From: Burkholderiaceae bacterium | GTDB taxonomy: Bacteria; Pseudomonadota; Gammaproteobacteria; Burkholderiales; Burkholderiaceae_C | DNA: 64,000 nucleotides | Reading direction: 5' to 3' | NCBI GenBank assembly: GCA_024235915.1 | Contig: JACKLO010000015.1 | Span: 1-64,000 of the forward strand | In this document: positions 7,351-16,590 of the stretch, in pieces | Layout: every line of letters begins with the position of its first letter | Position numbering within the stretch: position 1 is the stretch's first letter | Translations under genes and position numbers: made by a program | Notes under the pieces: model-generated | Told to the model about the DNA's origin: nothing | Databases searched by the model: none | What the model saw: the letters and a program-made list of their open reading frames with translations, nothing else

Positions 7351-8262
7351 ATGACGCTGCGCCGCCCTGCCTCGCGCCAAGCTCGGCTCGCAATCTGCTT
7401 CGTTGCCATGCTCGGCAGCGGGACGGTCGCCCTTGCGCAGCCGCAGGACCCCGGACGGCCCTACTGGTCCGACAACTGGCGCGGCTGGCACTTCTACGAG
7501 GAGCCGGAGGTCCCGCCGCCCGAACCACCGGCTTCCGCACCGCGGCAGGCCGCACCGTCATCGAGCGCCGCCACTGCACCCAGGCGGTCGCCCGCAAAGC
7601 CCCCCGAGATCGTCGAGTTCGAGCGCCTGCAGAAGGCCCTCGAGGAGCGCCGGCACATCGCCATCATGCGGCCGACCGAAGCCAACGTACGCCGCTACAT
7701 GGAGCTGGAGGCCCAGGTGGTGTCGCGCGCATCCACCTTCGCCGACGTGGCACAGCGCATCGCATGGGCCAGCCCGGAGCTCGACCCCACGCTCCAGGGA
7801 CGCCCGGTGAACGCGAAGGCGCTGGAGGTGTTCGACCAGCTTCAGACGGCCCAGCGCAGCCAGTCCATCAGCGCCCTGGGCCGCGACCACGTCCTGTTCT
7901 TCTTCTTCCGCAGCGACTGCCCCTACTGCCATGCCTTCGCGCCGACGCTCGAGGCCTTCCAGGCCCGGCACGGCATCAAGGTGGTCGCGATCAGCGTCGA
8001 CGGTGGCCCGATTCCCGGCTTCGCGGATGCCCGGCGGGACAACGGGATCGCCACCACGCTGCGGGTGAGCCAGGTTCCCGCCGTCTACCTCGCCCAGCCC
8101 TTCACCGGAAAGATCACACCGATCGGCTTCGGCGTGCTGTCCGAGGCGCAACTGGTCGAACGCATCTCGATGGTCACAGCCTCACTCGACAGCGCCGCCA
8201 CACCGATCCTGGGCGGGACTGGCGGCCTGCAGGCCCAGGCCCGCTTGACCCATCAGCGCTGA
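7351..8262 (+). CDS. traF: TraF-type conjugation protein with thioredoxin fold
   Basis: Protein of 303 residues. A signal peptide covers about 1-30 (cleavage near ALAQ), then WSDNWRGWHFYEE and a Pro-rich linker (50-85), typical of TraF. The C-terminal half is a thioredoxin fold with an intact redox pair, SDCPYCHAF (C190, C193), and cis-proline SQVPAVYL. F-type TraF acts in the periplasm in pilus assembly. Some homologues have lost the cysteines; this one keeps them, so it could help fold the Cys-rich TraN. It starts 10 bases after the preceding gene and is followed by traH. Confidence 0.9.
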   Translation: MTLRRPASRQARLAICFVAMLGSGTVALAQPQDPGRPYWSDNWRGWHFYEEPEVPPPEPPASAPRQAAPSSSAATAPRRSPAKPPEIVEFERLQKALEERRHIAIMRPTEANVRRYMELEAQVVSRASTFADVAQRIAWASPELDPTLQGRPVNAKALEVFDQLQTAQRSQSISALGRDHVLFFFFRSDCPYCHAFAPTLEAFQARHGIKVVAISVDGGPIPGFADARRDNGIATTLRVSQVPAVYLAQPFTGKITPIGFGVLSEAQLVERISMVTASLDSAATPILGGTGGLQAQARLTHQR

Positions 8263-8309
8263 GGCGGTGAGCCCGCACCGGCGCGGACCGAAATCCAAAG
8301 GAGCCCCCG

Positions 8310-9764
8310 ATGAAGCGTACCGACGCCGACCAGTCCCTGCACCGCGCTGTGGTGGTCGCCCTGTGTTGCGCGGCGCTCGCCGTGGGCCCCGCACCGCTGC
8401 GGGCCGGTGACCTGAACGCCGAGGTGAACAACATGTTCAACAGCCTGGGCGCCATCGGCAACTACACCGCACCCGGCGCGTTCCGCGGGCAGACCTTCAA
8501 CACCTACACCGGGGGCAGCCTGTTCATGCGGGCACCGAACAAGGTCTACCAGCTCGCGGCGATCCAGTTTCCGAGCGCCCGCGCCGGCTGCGGCGGCATC
8601 GACGTGTTCGGCGGCTCCTTCTCGCACATCTCGGCGGCCGAGTTCAAGAACATGCTGCGCAACATCACGGCCGCGCTGCCGGGCATCGCCTTCCAGCTGG
8701 CGCTGGAGTCGGTCTCGCCGCTGCTGGGCGGGCTGACCAAGTGGGCCAAGGGCCTGGAGACCTGGATCAACAACGCGCGCATCAACTCCTGCGAGACCGC
8801 AAAGGCCATCGTCAGCACGGCCGCCGAGGCGGCGGGCTTCAGCTCGCAGGAGGCCTGCTCCGACCTGGCCATCGAGATGGGCCTGGAGACCGATCGGGAT
8901 GCCGCGCGCCGCCGCTGCGCGACCGACCGCCCCGGCATCCTGGCCTCGGCCCGATCCTCGGGCGACGCCAACATCCGCAACAAGGCGCCCTTCGTCGGCA
9001 ACCTGACCTGGAAGGCGCTGCAGCGCACCGGCACCTACCTCGACGACCAGGAGCGCGAGCTCATCATGAGCATCGTCGGCACGGTGATCTTCTACCCAGA
9101 GGATGCGGCGCGGGACCCCGAGCCCGTGGCGCCGACGATCACCTCGATCAGCCAGCTGCTGTACGGCCAGGCGGCTGGCGCCGGCACCAACGTCACGCAG
9201 CACCTGCTCCGGTGCAACAACTACACCGACTGCGACGTGGTGACGCTGAACACCAGCTACACCCACACGCCCTTCACCGCCCGTGTCGAGACCATGATGC
9301 GCTCGATCGCCGACAAGATCGCCACGCGCACGGCGATCCCGAACAACTCGGCCGAGGTCGGCTTCGTCAACCAGACCACCGAGCCGGTCTACAAGATGCT
9401 CTCGATCGGCGCGACGATCCCCGGCTCGGGGCTGTCCGACAGCCTGATCGCGCAGTACCGCGACGTGATCGCGGCCGACTACGCCTACGTCTTCCTGGAG
9501 CGGAACCTGCGCGTGGGCATGGCGGCACTGGACAAGGACTACACCCTGCAGCAGACCCAGCGGGATCGCGCCAACCTGGTGAGGCAGCGGGCCCAGGCCA
9601 TGCTGCTGCAGTTGTCGCAGGAGAAGAACCTGCTGTACCAGAAGGTCGGCTCGTTCCGGGCGGTGTCCAGCCACCTGGAGCAGCTCGAGCGGCAGCTGCG
9701 GTCGAGCATGCCCCAGCACGTGATGGACATGCTGGGGCAGCAGGCGGCCTTCCAGGCCCGCTGA
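8310..9764 (+). CDS. traH: TraH-type conjugative pilus assembly protein
   Basis: Protein of 484 residues with an AAAGGAG ribosome site just before the ATG. The N-terminus is a signal peptide ending near LRAGDLN. TraH features follow: LNAEVNNMFNSLG, GGSLFMRAPNKVYQLAAIQFPS, AGCGGIDVFGGSFSHIS, and a C-terminal coiled-coil-like stretch (about 405-475) rich in Gln, Arg and Leu. TraH is a periplasmic, outer-membrane-associated part of the F-type pilus assembly complex with TraF. Gene order traF-traH-traG is the usual one. Confidence 0.92.
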   Translation: MKRTDADQSLHRAVVVALCCAALAVGPAPLRAGDLNAEVNNMFNSLGAIGNYTAPGAFRGQTFNTYTGGSLFMRAPNKVYQLAAIQFPSARAGCGGIDVFGGSFSHISAAEFKNMLRNITAALPGIAFQLALESVSPLLGGLTKWAKGLETWINNARINSCETAKAIVSTAAEAAGFSSQEACSDLAIEMGLETDRDAARRRCATDRPGILASARSSGDANIRNKAPFVGNLTWKALQRTGTYLDDQERELIMSIVGTVIFYPEDAARDPEPVAPTITSISQLLYGQAAGAGTNVTQHLLRCNNYTDCDVVTLNTSYTHTPFTARVETMMRSIADKIATRTAIPNNSAEVGFVNQTTEPVYKMLSIGATIPGSGLSDSLIAQYRDVIAADYAYVFLERNLRVGMAALDKDYTLQQTQRDRANLVRQRAQAMLLQLSQEKNLLYQKVGSFRAVSSHLEQLERQLRSSMPQHVMDMLGQQAAFQAR

Positions 9765-9840
9765 CACATCGGTCGGCAGGACCGATTCCGCGGGCACCAC
9801 GCCATCAACCCGGAGGCGGGCCAATCCCCTGGAGCGACGC

Positions 9841-12615
9841 ATGTGGGAGATCTACGCCTACCAGAACGCCGACAGCCTGTTCGGCATCTTCAACGCTGCG
9901 GCAGCCATCCACGGCTCTGGCGACTACATGGCGGCGGTCGCCGCCGTGGCCTTCTGCGGGTTCATCGCGGCGCTGGTGGCCTACGCCTTCGCGCCCGAGA
10001 AGCTGCAGGGCTGGAAGTGGCTGGCCACCGTGCTGCTGGTGTTCTCCGTCCTCATCGTGCCGCGGGTGACCGTGGGCGTCGTCGACAAGACCGGCGGATC
10101 CGCCGTGAAGGTGGTGGCCAACGTCCCGTTCGGCGTGGCCTTTCTCGGCAGCGTCACCAGCACGGTCGGGCACACGCTCACGGGCCTGTTCGAGACGGCC
10201 TTCCAGGTCATCCCGGGTGTCGGCGCCCTGCCGAGCGAACTGAGCTACGAGAAGAACGGCCTGATGTTCGGCAACCGCCTCATCCGGGAGACAGGCGGCG
10301 TCGCCTTCCAGGATCCGAACTTCCGCACGGACCTGGTCAACTTCATCCACAACTGCACGATGTACGACCTGATCGACGGCACGGTCGATCCGGGCACGTT
10401 CTCGAGTTCGGACGACGTGTGGGCGCTGATGGCATCTCCCAACCCGGCCCGCTTCACGACCCTGACAAGCGCTGGCGGCTCGATCACCGTCGACACCTGC
10501 CCGAACGCCTACACGAACCTCAACGGCCGGCTCCCGGCGCAGCTGACCCGCATCCAGGGCAAGCTCGCCTTCCAGCTGAATCCGACGCTGCCGGCTGCGG
10601 CCGCCAACGCCGCCATCGCCGGGCAGATCCAGCAGGCCTACCTGAAGAACAGCATTGCGACCGCGGCCGCGACGGCGGCCGACCTGATCCGCCAGAACGC
10701 GGTGCTGAATGCGATCAACGACACCAGCAACATCATCGGTCAGAAGGTGAACGACCCGGCGGCCATGGTGCTGGCCGTCGGACGGGCGCAGTCCGTGGCG
10801 CAGCAGAACGCGGCCTGGCTGAACGCCGGCAAGGTCGCCGAGCAGGCGCTGCCGGTGTTCCGCAACGTGATCGAGGCCATCACCTACGCGCTGTTCCCCC
10901 TTCTCGTCCTGCTGATGCTGCTGACCAGCGGGCGCGAGACCATGCTGGCCTTCAAGGGCTATGCCGCGGTGCTGATCTGGATCCAGCTCTGGCCGCCGCT
11001 GTATGCCGTGCTCAACTACATGGCATCGATCTACGCCGCCTACGACCTCGCGGCGGCGGCTGACCTTGGCAGCGGCGCCAAGGCTCTGTCGCTGCAGACG
11101 GCATCGACGATCTACTCCCGGGCGATCTCCGGCGAGGCCGTGGTCGGCTACCTGGCGATCAGCATCCCGTTCATCGCCTGGGCCGCGCTCAAGCGGATGG
11201 AGACCTTTGGCACCGCGCTGGTGGGCGGTCTCTCGGGCCTGCAGTCGATGGTGGCCGGCGCCACGGCAGGTGCCGCCGCGGGCAATCTGAGCATGGGCAA
11301 TGTCTCGATGGACCAGATCCGGCTCGCGCCGAACCGGACGTCCGCGTTCATGAGCAACTGGCAGAACGACATCAGCGGCAACACCTTCTCGTCAAACATG
11401 CTGACCGGCCGGACCGCCGTCAGCCTGCTGCGCAACCAGGGCTACGCGTCCCGGGTCGTATCGATGCGCGTGAGCGAGCAGGACGTGCAGGACGCCAGCC
11501 GCCAGGTCGACGCAGCCCGAAGCGAAGCGGTCGCCGCCAGCACCGAACGTTCGGCGGTGCTGTCCGAGGCATTCACCAAGGGCTTGGCAAAGCTGAAGTC
11601 ATCGCGAAGCAGCACGGGGTCGACATCCAGCAGCTTCGAGCAGTTGGGGCAAACCATTGATCGGCTGGATCAGATCTCCCGAAGCGTTTCCGAGTCCACT
11701 GGGCTGACACAGTCTCAGGTTGCTCGCATTGCGCTTGGCGTTACAGCTCATGCTGGATTCAATGCGCGGTTCGTTGGCGCCCAACTGAACGCGAGTGCAG
11801 ACAAGACCTACCTGTCCGGACTGAGTGCAGACGAGCGGAAGGTGCTTGGTGCGCTCACGTCCGAGCAGGCCTCGGAGTTCAAGCAGTTCGGCGATCGTGT
11901 GTCGCGCGACAGTTCCGTCGCGAGCCTTGTCGCCACCGATGCTCGCGAAGCACGCGAACTGTCGTCCAGGATCGCCACCACAACCGCGCGCTCCGCCCGC
12001 GCAGATGCTTCCCTTGCTGACCGCACCGCATTCTCTGAGCGGCTTGCCGTGGCCCGTGAGCGGGGCGATTCGATTTCGATCGACATTGCGCAGGATCCCT
12101 ACAACCTGGCGATGTTCACTCGGTATGCTGAACAGTACGGTGGTACGAGCGCGTCCGCTCAACAACTGCTGAGCGCTGAACTTGCCCGACAGGCGCTAGC
12201 TCCAACCCGGACCTTCAGCGACGGCACTGGCATGCCGTCATCCTTCGACGACGTCCGACATCTGTACACGACCAACAGTGGTGACCCGCGCCTCACGCCG
12301 GACATTGACGCTACCTATCGCAGAGCGACGGGCGCGGTTCGCCAGGCTCCTGTTCCAGTCGCTCCACCGGCACAACCTGCGTCCGAACCAAGCGACGCTC
12401 GCCAGCAGATTCAGACGTCGTCGGACGACCTCCGTGGCCGGACTGCTGCGCGACGGCAAGAGTTCGATGACGAGCGGAGCCCTGGGCGCGCCGACGACGG
12501 GACGATCTCCCCACGCCAGTCGCTGTTCAAAGGCACCGCAAGGCAAGTGGCCCGGGACGCGGCCGAGACCTTCCAAGATGCCAAAGACGCGGTGAAGGGG
12601 ATCATCAAGCGGTAG
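9841..12615 (+). CDS. traG: TraG-type mating-pair stabilisation and entry-exclusion-target protein
   Basis: Protein of 924 residues. The N-terminal half has several membrane segments (about 36-78, 98-135, 350-385, 430-460) and the start MWEIYAYQNADSLFGIFNA typical of F/SXT TraG. The long C-terminal half is soluble, polar and Ser/Arg/Ala-rich and would lie in the periplasm. TraG serves pilus assembly and mating-pair stabilisation, and in SXT/R391 elements its C-terminal region sets entry-exclusion specificity with Eex. Base and codon use change from roughly 11,550 onward, with more A/T in third positions than in traN-traH. That suggests exchange of the C-terminal part by recombination. A small membrane protein gene converges on its 3' end. 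Confidence 0.9.
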   Translation: MWEIYAYQNADSLFGIFNAAAAIHGSGDYMAAVAAVAFCGFIAALVAYAFAPEKLQGWKWLATVLLVFSVLIVPRVTVGVVDKTGGSAVKVVANVPFGVAFLGSVTSTVGHTLTGLFETAFQVIPGVGALPSELSYEKNGLMFGNRLIRETGGVAFQDPNFRTDLVNFIHNCTMYDLIDGTVDPGTFSSSDDVWALMASPNPARFTTLTSAGGSITVDTCPNAYTNLNGRLPAQLTRIQGKLAFQLNPTLPAAAANAAIAGQIQQAYLKNSIATAAATAADLIRQNAVLNAINDTSNIIGQKVNDPAAMVLAVGRAQSVAQQNAAWLNAGKVAEQALPVFRNVIEAITYALFPLLVLLMLLTSGRETMLAFKGYAAVLIWIQLWPPLYAVLNYMASIYAAYDLAAAADLGSGAKALSLQTASTIYSRAISGEAVVGYLAISIPFIAWAALKRMETFGTALVGGLSGLQSMVAGATAGAAAGNLSMGNVSMDQIRLAPNRTSAFMSNWQNDISGNTFSSNMLTGRTAVSLLRNQGYASRVVSMRVSEQDVQDASRQVDAARSEAVAASTERSAVLSEAFTKGLAKLKSSRSSTGSTSSSFEQLGQTIDRLDQISRSVSESTGLTQSQVARIALGVTAHAGFNARFVGAQLNASADKTYLSGLSADERKVLGALTSEQASEFKQFGDRVSRDSSVASLVATDAREARELSSRIATTTARSARADASLADRTAFSERLAVARERGDSISIDIAQDPYNLAMFTRYAEQYGGTSASAQQLLSAELARQALAPTRTFSDGTGMPSSFDDVRHLYTTNSGDPRLTPDIDATYRRATGAVRQAPVPVAPPAQPASEPSDARQQIQTSSDDLRGRTAARRQEFDDERSPGRADDGTISPRQSLFKGTARQVARDAAETFQDAKDAVKGIIKR

Positions 12616-12960
12616 TCAATCGGGCCCGCGAGATGGCTGGTCCCCCTCAGGCGGCTTCATGAAGGGTGGGTGTCCCTTGTCGCGCCAATAGTTGGCCGCG
12701 AGGTCCTCGGAAGTCACGCCGGAACCTGGAATCGCGCCTCCTGTAGACGTGTTTGACCCCTTGATGCCTCCGAGCTTGAGGACCGCCCCGCCGATCGCAG
12801 CGCCGATCAACGCGCCAACACCGGCGAGAACAAGCCTTGTCGCACTGTCCTCACCGCTGCCGGTTGCGAAGCCTGCGATTGCACCCGCTGCGACGATCGC
12901 AAGGAAGAGAGCCAGTCGCAAGTCGAGCCTCCTGCGGTTCAGTGGAAGAAACTGCAGCAT
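12616..12960 (-). CDS. small two-helix membrane protein next to traG; possible exclusion protein
   Basis: ATG at 12960 gives 114 residues: a short basic start (FLPLNRRRLDLR), a first membrane helix ALFLAIVAAGAIAGF, a second Gly-rich helix VLAGVGALIGAAIGGAVL, then a soluble tail with YWRDKGHPPFM and a polar end. I do not recognise a family. Its stop abuts the stop of traG, so the genes converge with almost no gap. In SXT/R391 elements the entry-exclusion gene eex, also a small inner-membrane protein, lies just after traG. The position makes an analogous role possible but the opposite strand is unusual. A longer start at 13020 is possible but adds sequence without obvious structure. Confidence 0.6.
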   Translation of the reverse strand: MLQFLPLNRRRLDLRLALFLAIVAAGAIAGFATGSGEDSATRLVLAGVGALIGAAIGGAVLKLGGIKGSNTSTGGAIPGSGVTSEDLAANYWRDKGHPPFMKPPEGDQPSRGPD

Positions 12961-13026
12961 CAGGGTACTGCGAACGCCGGCGTTGTAGACGATGCTTGAC
13001 TGCAACATCCGCATCCCCAAGTCGCT

Positions 13027-14292
13027 TCATGCGGTCACGCGGTGCTCACGACCGTCAGACGATACCGTTGAGCCAGCGACGGATGCGCTGGCCAATCGAT
13101 CGATCTGATCCGCCAGGTATTGGAGCGCGCGCCGCCTCTCGTCAGCCATTTCGTGATGGTGGTATGCGGCCGTCACCTTGTTTCGCTCGGCATGCGCCAG
13201 TAGCAGCTCGACCACCTCGCGGCTGAATCCATGCTCACGAAGCAAGGTCGCTGCCGTGCCTCGGGTCCCATGGGGCGAGAAGTCCGGAACGCCGAAGTCG
13301 AGTCGCTTGAAGAAGTGGTTCAGCGTCGCGTCGCCGAGAGGCACTGCGGCACGAAGCACCGACGGGAAGACATAGGCCTGCGGTTCGGACCCGAACGCCT
13401 TCAGCAGCCCGAGGAGTTCGAGTGCCTGTCGGGACAGGTAGACACGGTGCGGCGCCTTCATTTTCATGCGCTCGGCCGGGATGTCCCACTGGGCCCGATC
13501 GAGGTCGAACTCGCGCCAACGGGCGCGCAGCACCTCGGACTTGCGGCACATTGTGTACATCAGCATCCGGGTGGCAGCGATGGTCACGAAGTGCGCGCCT
13601 TGTTTCGCCACCGACCGCCAGAAGGCTCCTAGTTCTGGCTCGGTCAGATGCCGGTGGTGCTCGGCAGCAGGCACCTCGATGACGCCTCGCAGTGGCAAGG
13701 CCGGGTTGACCTCGACGAGCAGCTTCTGGATCGCGTAGTTGTAGATCTGCTGGATGTGTTGCCTGACGCCTTCCGCTGTCTTCGGCGTGGCTCTCCGAGC
13801 CTCGATGATCTCCAGGACGTCCGCCGGGCGAACGGCGCTGAGTGGCTTGCTGCCGATCTCAGGCCACACGAACCTCTCCAGTCTTGACTCGACCTGGCGT
13901 CGGTAGGTCTCCGATTTGGTCGCCAAGCGCTCCCGGATCCAGCGGCGCGAGAACGACTCGAAATCGTCGCCAGCCGCTCGGGCTTCTGCAGATCGCTCGC
14001 GCCGTGCACTCTCTTGCTGCCGACGGGCATCGAGCGGGTCGATGCCACGCTCAAGCATCGCCCGCATCTCAAAGTGCCTCTCTCGAGCATCGGCGACGCC
14101 GACCTCCGGGAACTTGCCGATCGTGATCTCTCGGCGGCTTCCGCCAAAGCGGTACTGGTAGCGCCAAGTCTTCAGCCCTGCGGCGCTGACCTCGACGAAC
14201 AAGCCCCCACCGTCAGTGAGCTTATACAGTCGAGAGCGCGGCTTCGCGCTGCCGATCCGGGTTGGGGTCAGGGAGTAGTTGCAGAGTCTCAT
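13027..14292 (-). CDS. int: tyrosine recombinase/integrase, P4 type
   Basis: ATG at 14292 gives 421 residues beginning MRLCNYSLTP; an upstream extension of 60 residues runs through two hairpins and is not integrase-like. The N-terminal arm-binding domain (about 1-95) has KLTDGGGLFVEV, WRYQYRFGG and EITIGKFPEVGVADAR, the DUF4102 pattern. The catalytic domain carries R250 (TMCRKSEVL), H341 and R344 (HGTRGT), H367 and the nucleophile Y377 (TAAYHHHE), so all key residues appear intact. It is the last gene of the element, reading away from chromosomal icd, which marks the attachment end. P4-type enzymes often use tRNA genes, but none is seen here. Confidence 0.93.
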   Translation of the reverse strand: MRLCNYSLTPTRIGSAKPRSRLYKLTDGGGLFVEVSAAGLKTWRYQYRFGGSRREITIGKFPEVGVADARERHFEMRAMLERGIDPLDARRQQESARRERSAEARAAGDDFESFSRRWIRERLATKSETYRRQVESRLERFVWPEIGSKPLSAVRPADVLEIIEARRATPKTAEGVRQHIQQIYNYAIQKLLVEVNPALPLRGVIEVPAAEHHRHLTEPELGAFWRSVAKQGAHFVTIAATRMLMYTMCRKSEVLRARWREFDLDRAQWDIPAERMKMKAPHRVYLSRQALELLGLLKAFGSEPQAYVFPSVLRAAVPLGDATLNHFFKRLDFGVPDFSPHGTRGTAATLLREHGFSREVVELLLAHAERNKVTAAYHHHEMADERRRALQYLADQIDRLASASVAGSTVSSDGREHRVTA

Positions 14293-14426
14293 GCAGGGTC
14301 TCACAAGGGCAGTTGGCGGCCCCTCCAAATGGAGGAATTTGGAGGGTTTTTCTCCTCTCCACCCGCCTTTAGGTACGCCAAAAGGGCGGGATTTCGTGGT
14401 CTGCCGTGAGACGTGCTGAAAAGACG
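14293..14426. other. probable element-chromosome junction (attachment region)
   Basis: This stretch lies between the integrase start and the icd terminator hairpin and should contain one attachment site. It has several short inverted and direct repeats, among them a strong hairpin at 14321-14346, GTGAGACG at about 14406, and a related ATGAGACG at 14471 beyond the icd hairpin. The core cannot be fixed because the other end of the element is outside the window. Confidence 0.45.
14321..14351 (+). terminator. hairpin with T-tract upstream of the integrase
   Basis: CCCTCCAAAT at 14321-14330 pairs perfectly with ATTTGGAGGG at 14337-14346 around a 6-base loop, followed by TTTTT at 14347-14351. Read on the plus strand this is a typical Rho-independent terminator. 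It would stop transcription leaving the element toward icd, or antisense to int. On the minus strand it lies in the int leader. Confidence 0.6.
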
Positions 14427-14460
14427 AAGCCCCTGATTTCTTCAACAAAATCAGGGGCTT
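14427..14460 (-). terminator. icd: probable icd terminator hairpin
   Basis: AAGCCCCTGATTT at 14427-14439 pairs perfectly over 13 bases with 14448-14460 around an 8-base loop. It begins 32 bases after the icd stop. On the minus strand the stem is followed by CGTCTTTT, a weak T-tract. Its intact form suggests that integration occurred just beyond it. Confidence 0.6.
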
Positions 14461-14491
14461 ACGGGGCGTCATGAGACGCCGTGGAGCGGCT

Positions 14492-15751
<1,260 letters not shown>

Positions 15752-15888
15752 TTGTCTCCACAGGGCGAGGGGGTCTCGCCGGACGCCGAAGATTCTACGG
15801 CGGTCGCTGTCGGTCGCCTGACAGATTGCGTCTTTCGGACGGACTTTTCACATCATGAACTGCGCGCCTTGTCGGCGCGCGGCGACCT

Positions 15889-16578
15889 TCAGGTGGTGCA
15901 CCAGGCCACGAAGTCGGCCCAGACACCGTGCGTCAGCGCAAAACCCGCCGCAGCCACGATCATCGCGCCCGAGGCGCGCACGGCCCAGGTCGAGACACGC
16001 GCCGCCATCGCGCCGCCGCCGACCCAGGACCAGAGCGCCGGCCCCACCATCAGGCCCGCCGCGGTGACGACGGCAAAACCCGTCATCACCATCGCACCGC
16101 CGGCCGGCCCGTTGGCCAGCGCCGCCAGCACCAGGGCCGACTGCAGCAGCCCGCAAGGCCAGGCCACCCAGGCCAGGCCGGCAGCGCCGGCGCGCACCGG
16201 CCCGTGCAGGCGCTGCCAGCCCGACGCTGGCCCGGCCGCGCGTGCGCTGCCGCGGCCCAGCGATTCCAGCCACACCGGCTGCTTCCCCTGCCACAGCATC
16301 CACAGGCCCAGCACCAGGGCCGCGGCATGCAGCAGCGTCCACACCGGGCGCAGTAGCGGGCTCCAGGCGGCCAGGGCCGCCAGCGCCCCGACACTGCCCG
16401 CGGCCACGGCCCCGGCCACGGCGTAGGACAACGTGCGGGCGGCATGAAAGGTCCAGGCCGTGGGCCCGGTGGCACCGCGGCCCGTGACGGCGGCACAGGG
16501 CGCGGCGCACATGGCCGCGCAATGCGGCACGCCGGCCAGGCCCAGGGCCAGCGCACTGAGCAGCAGCGCGAACTCCAT
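15889..16578 (-). CDS. TauE/SafE (DsbD-like) membrane protein near the cbb3 genes
   Basis: Protein of 229 residues with about six membrane helices. The N-terminal HCAAMCAAPCAA is the Cys-rich HCxxMC motif of the DsbD_2/urease-accessory-like family, and a second half repeats the helix-WPCGLLQSAL pattern. In many proteobacteria this gene sits with ccoS or hemN and is annotated as a sulfite exporter TauE/SafE family protein. A role in copper or redox handling for cbb3 oxidase is often proposed. It lies 12 bases downstream of hemN on the same strand, so co-transcription is likely. The 137 bases to icd contain only a short GC-rich inverted repeat near 15862-15880. Confidence 0.8.
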   Translation of the reverse strand: MEFALLLSALALGLAGVPHCAAMCAAPCAAVTGRGATGPTAWTFHAARTLSYAVAGAVAAGSVGALAALAAWSPLLRPVWTLLHAAALVLGLWMLWQGKQPVWLESLGRGSARAAGPASGWQRLHGPVRAGAAGLAWVAWPCGLLQSALVLAALANGPAGGAMVMTGFAVVTAAGLMVGPALWSWVGGGAMAARVSTWAVRASGAMIVAAAGFALTHGVWADFVAWCTT

Positions 16579-16590
16579 GCCGCGAGTCTG

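Larger units (their letters stand above)
1..14426. mobile_element. right part of an F-type integrative and conjugative element
   Basis: The interval joins F-type conjugation genes (trbC, traN, traF, traH, traG, all plus strand) to a tyrosine integrase whose 5' end faces chromosomal icd. The left end lies outside the window. The right boundary is inferred to fall between the integrase start at 14292 and the hairpin at 14427-14460, which looks like the native icd terminator. A 4 kb cargo cassette with lower GC and a different strand layout interrupts the transfer operon. Relaxase, coupling protein and the other attachment site are not in view, so completeness and mobility cannot be judged. Confidence 0.8.

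Noticed and set aside
14321..14351. Treating the hairpin upstream of int as the attachment core
   Set aside because: A perfect stem followed by five T is better explained as a terminator; there is no second copy in the window to support a core site.
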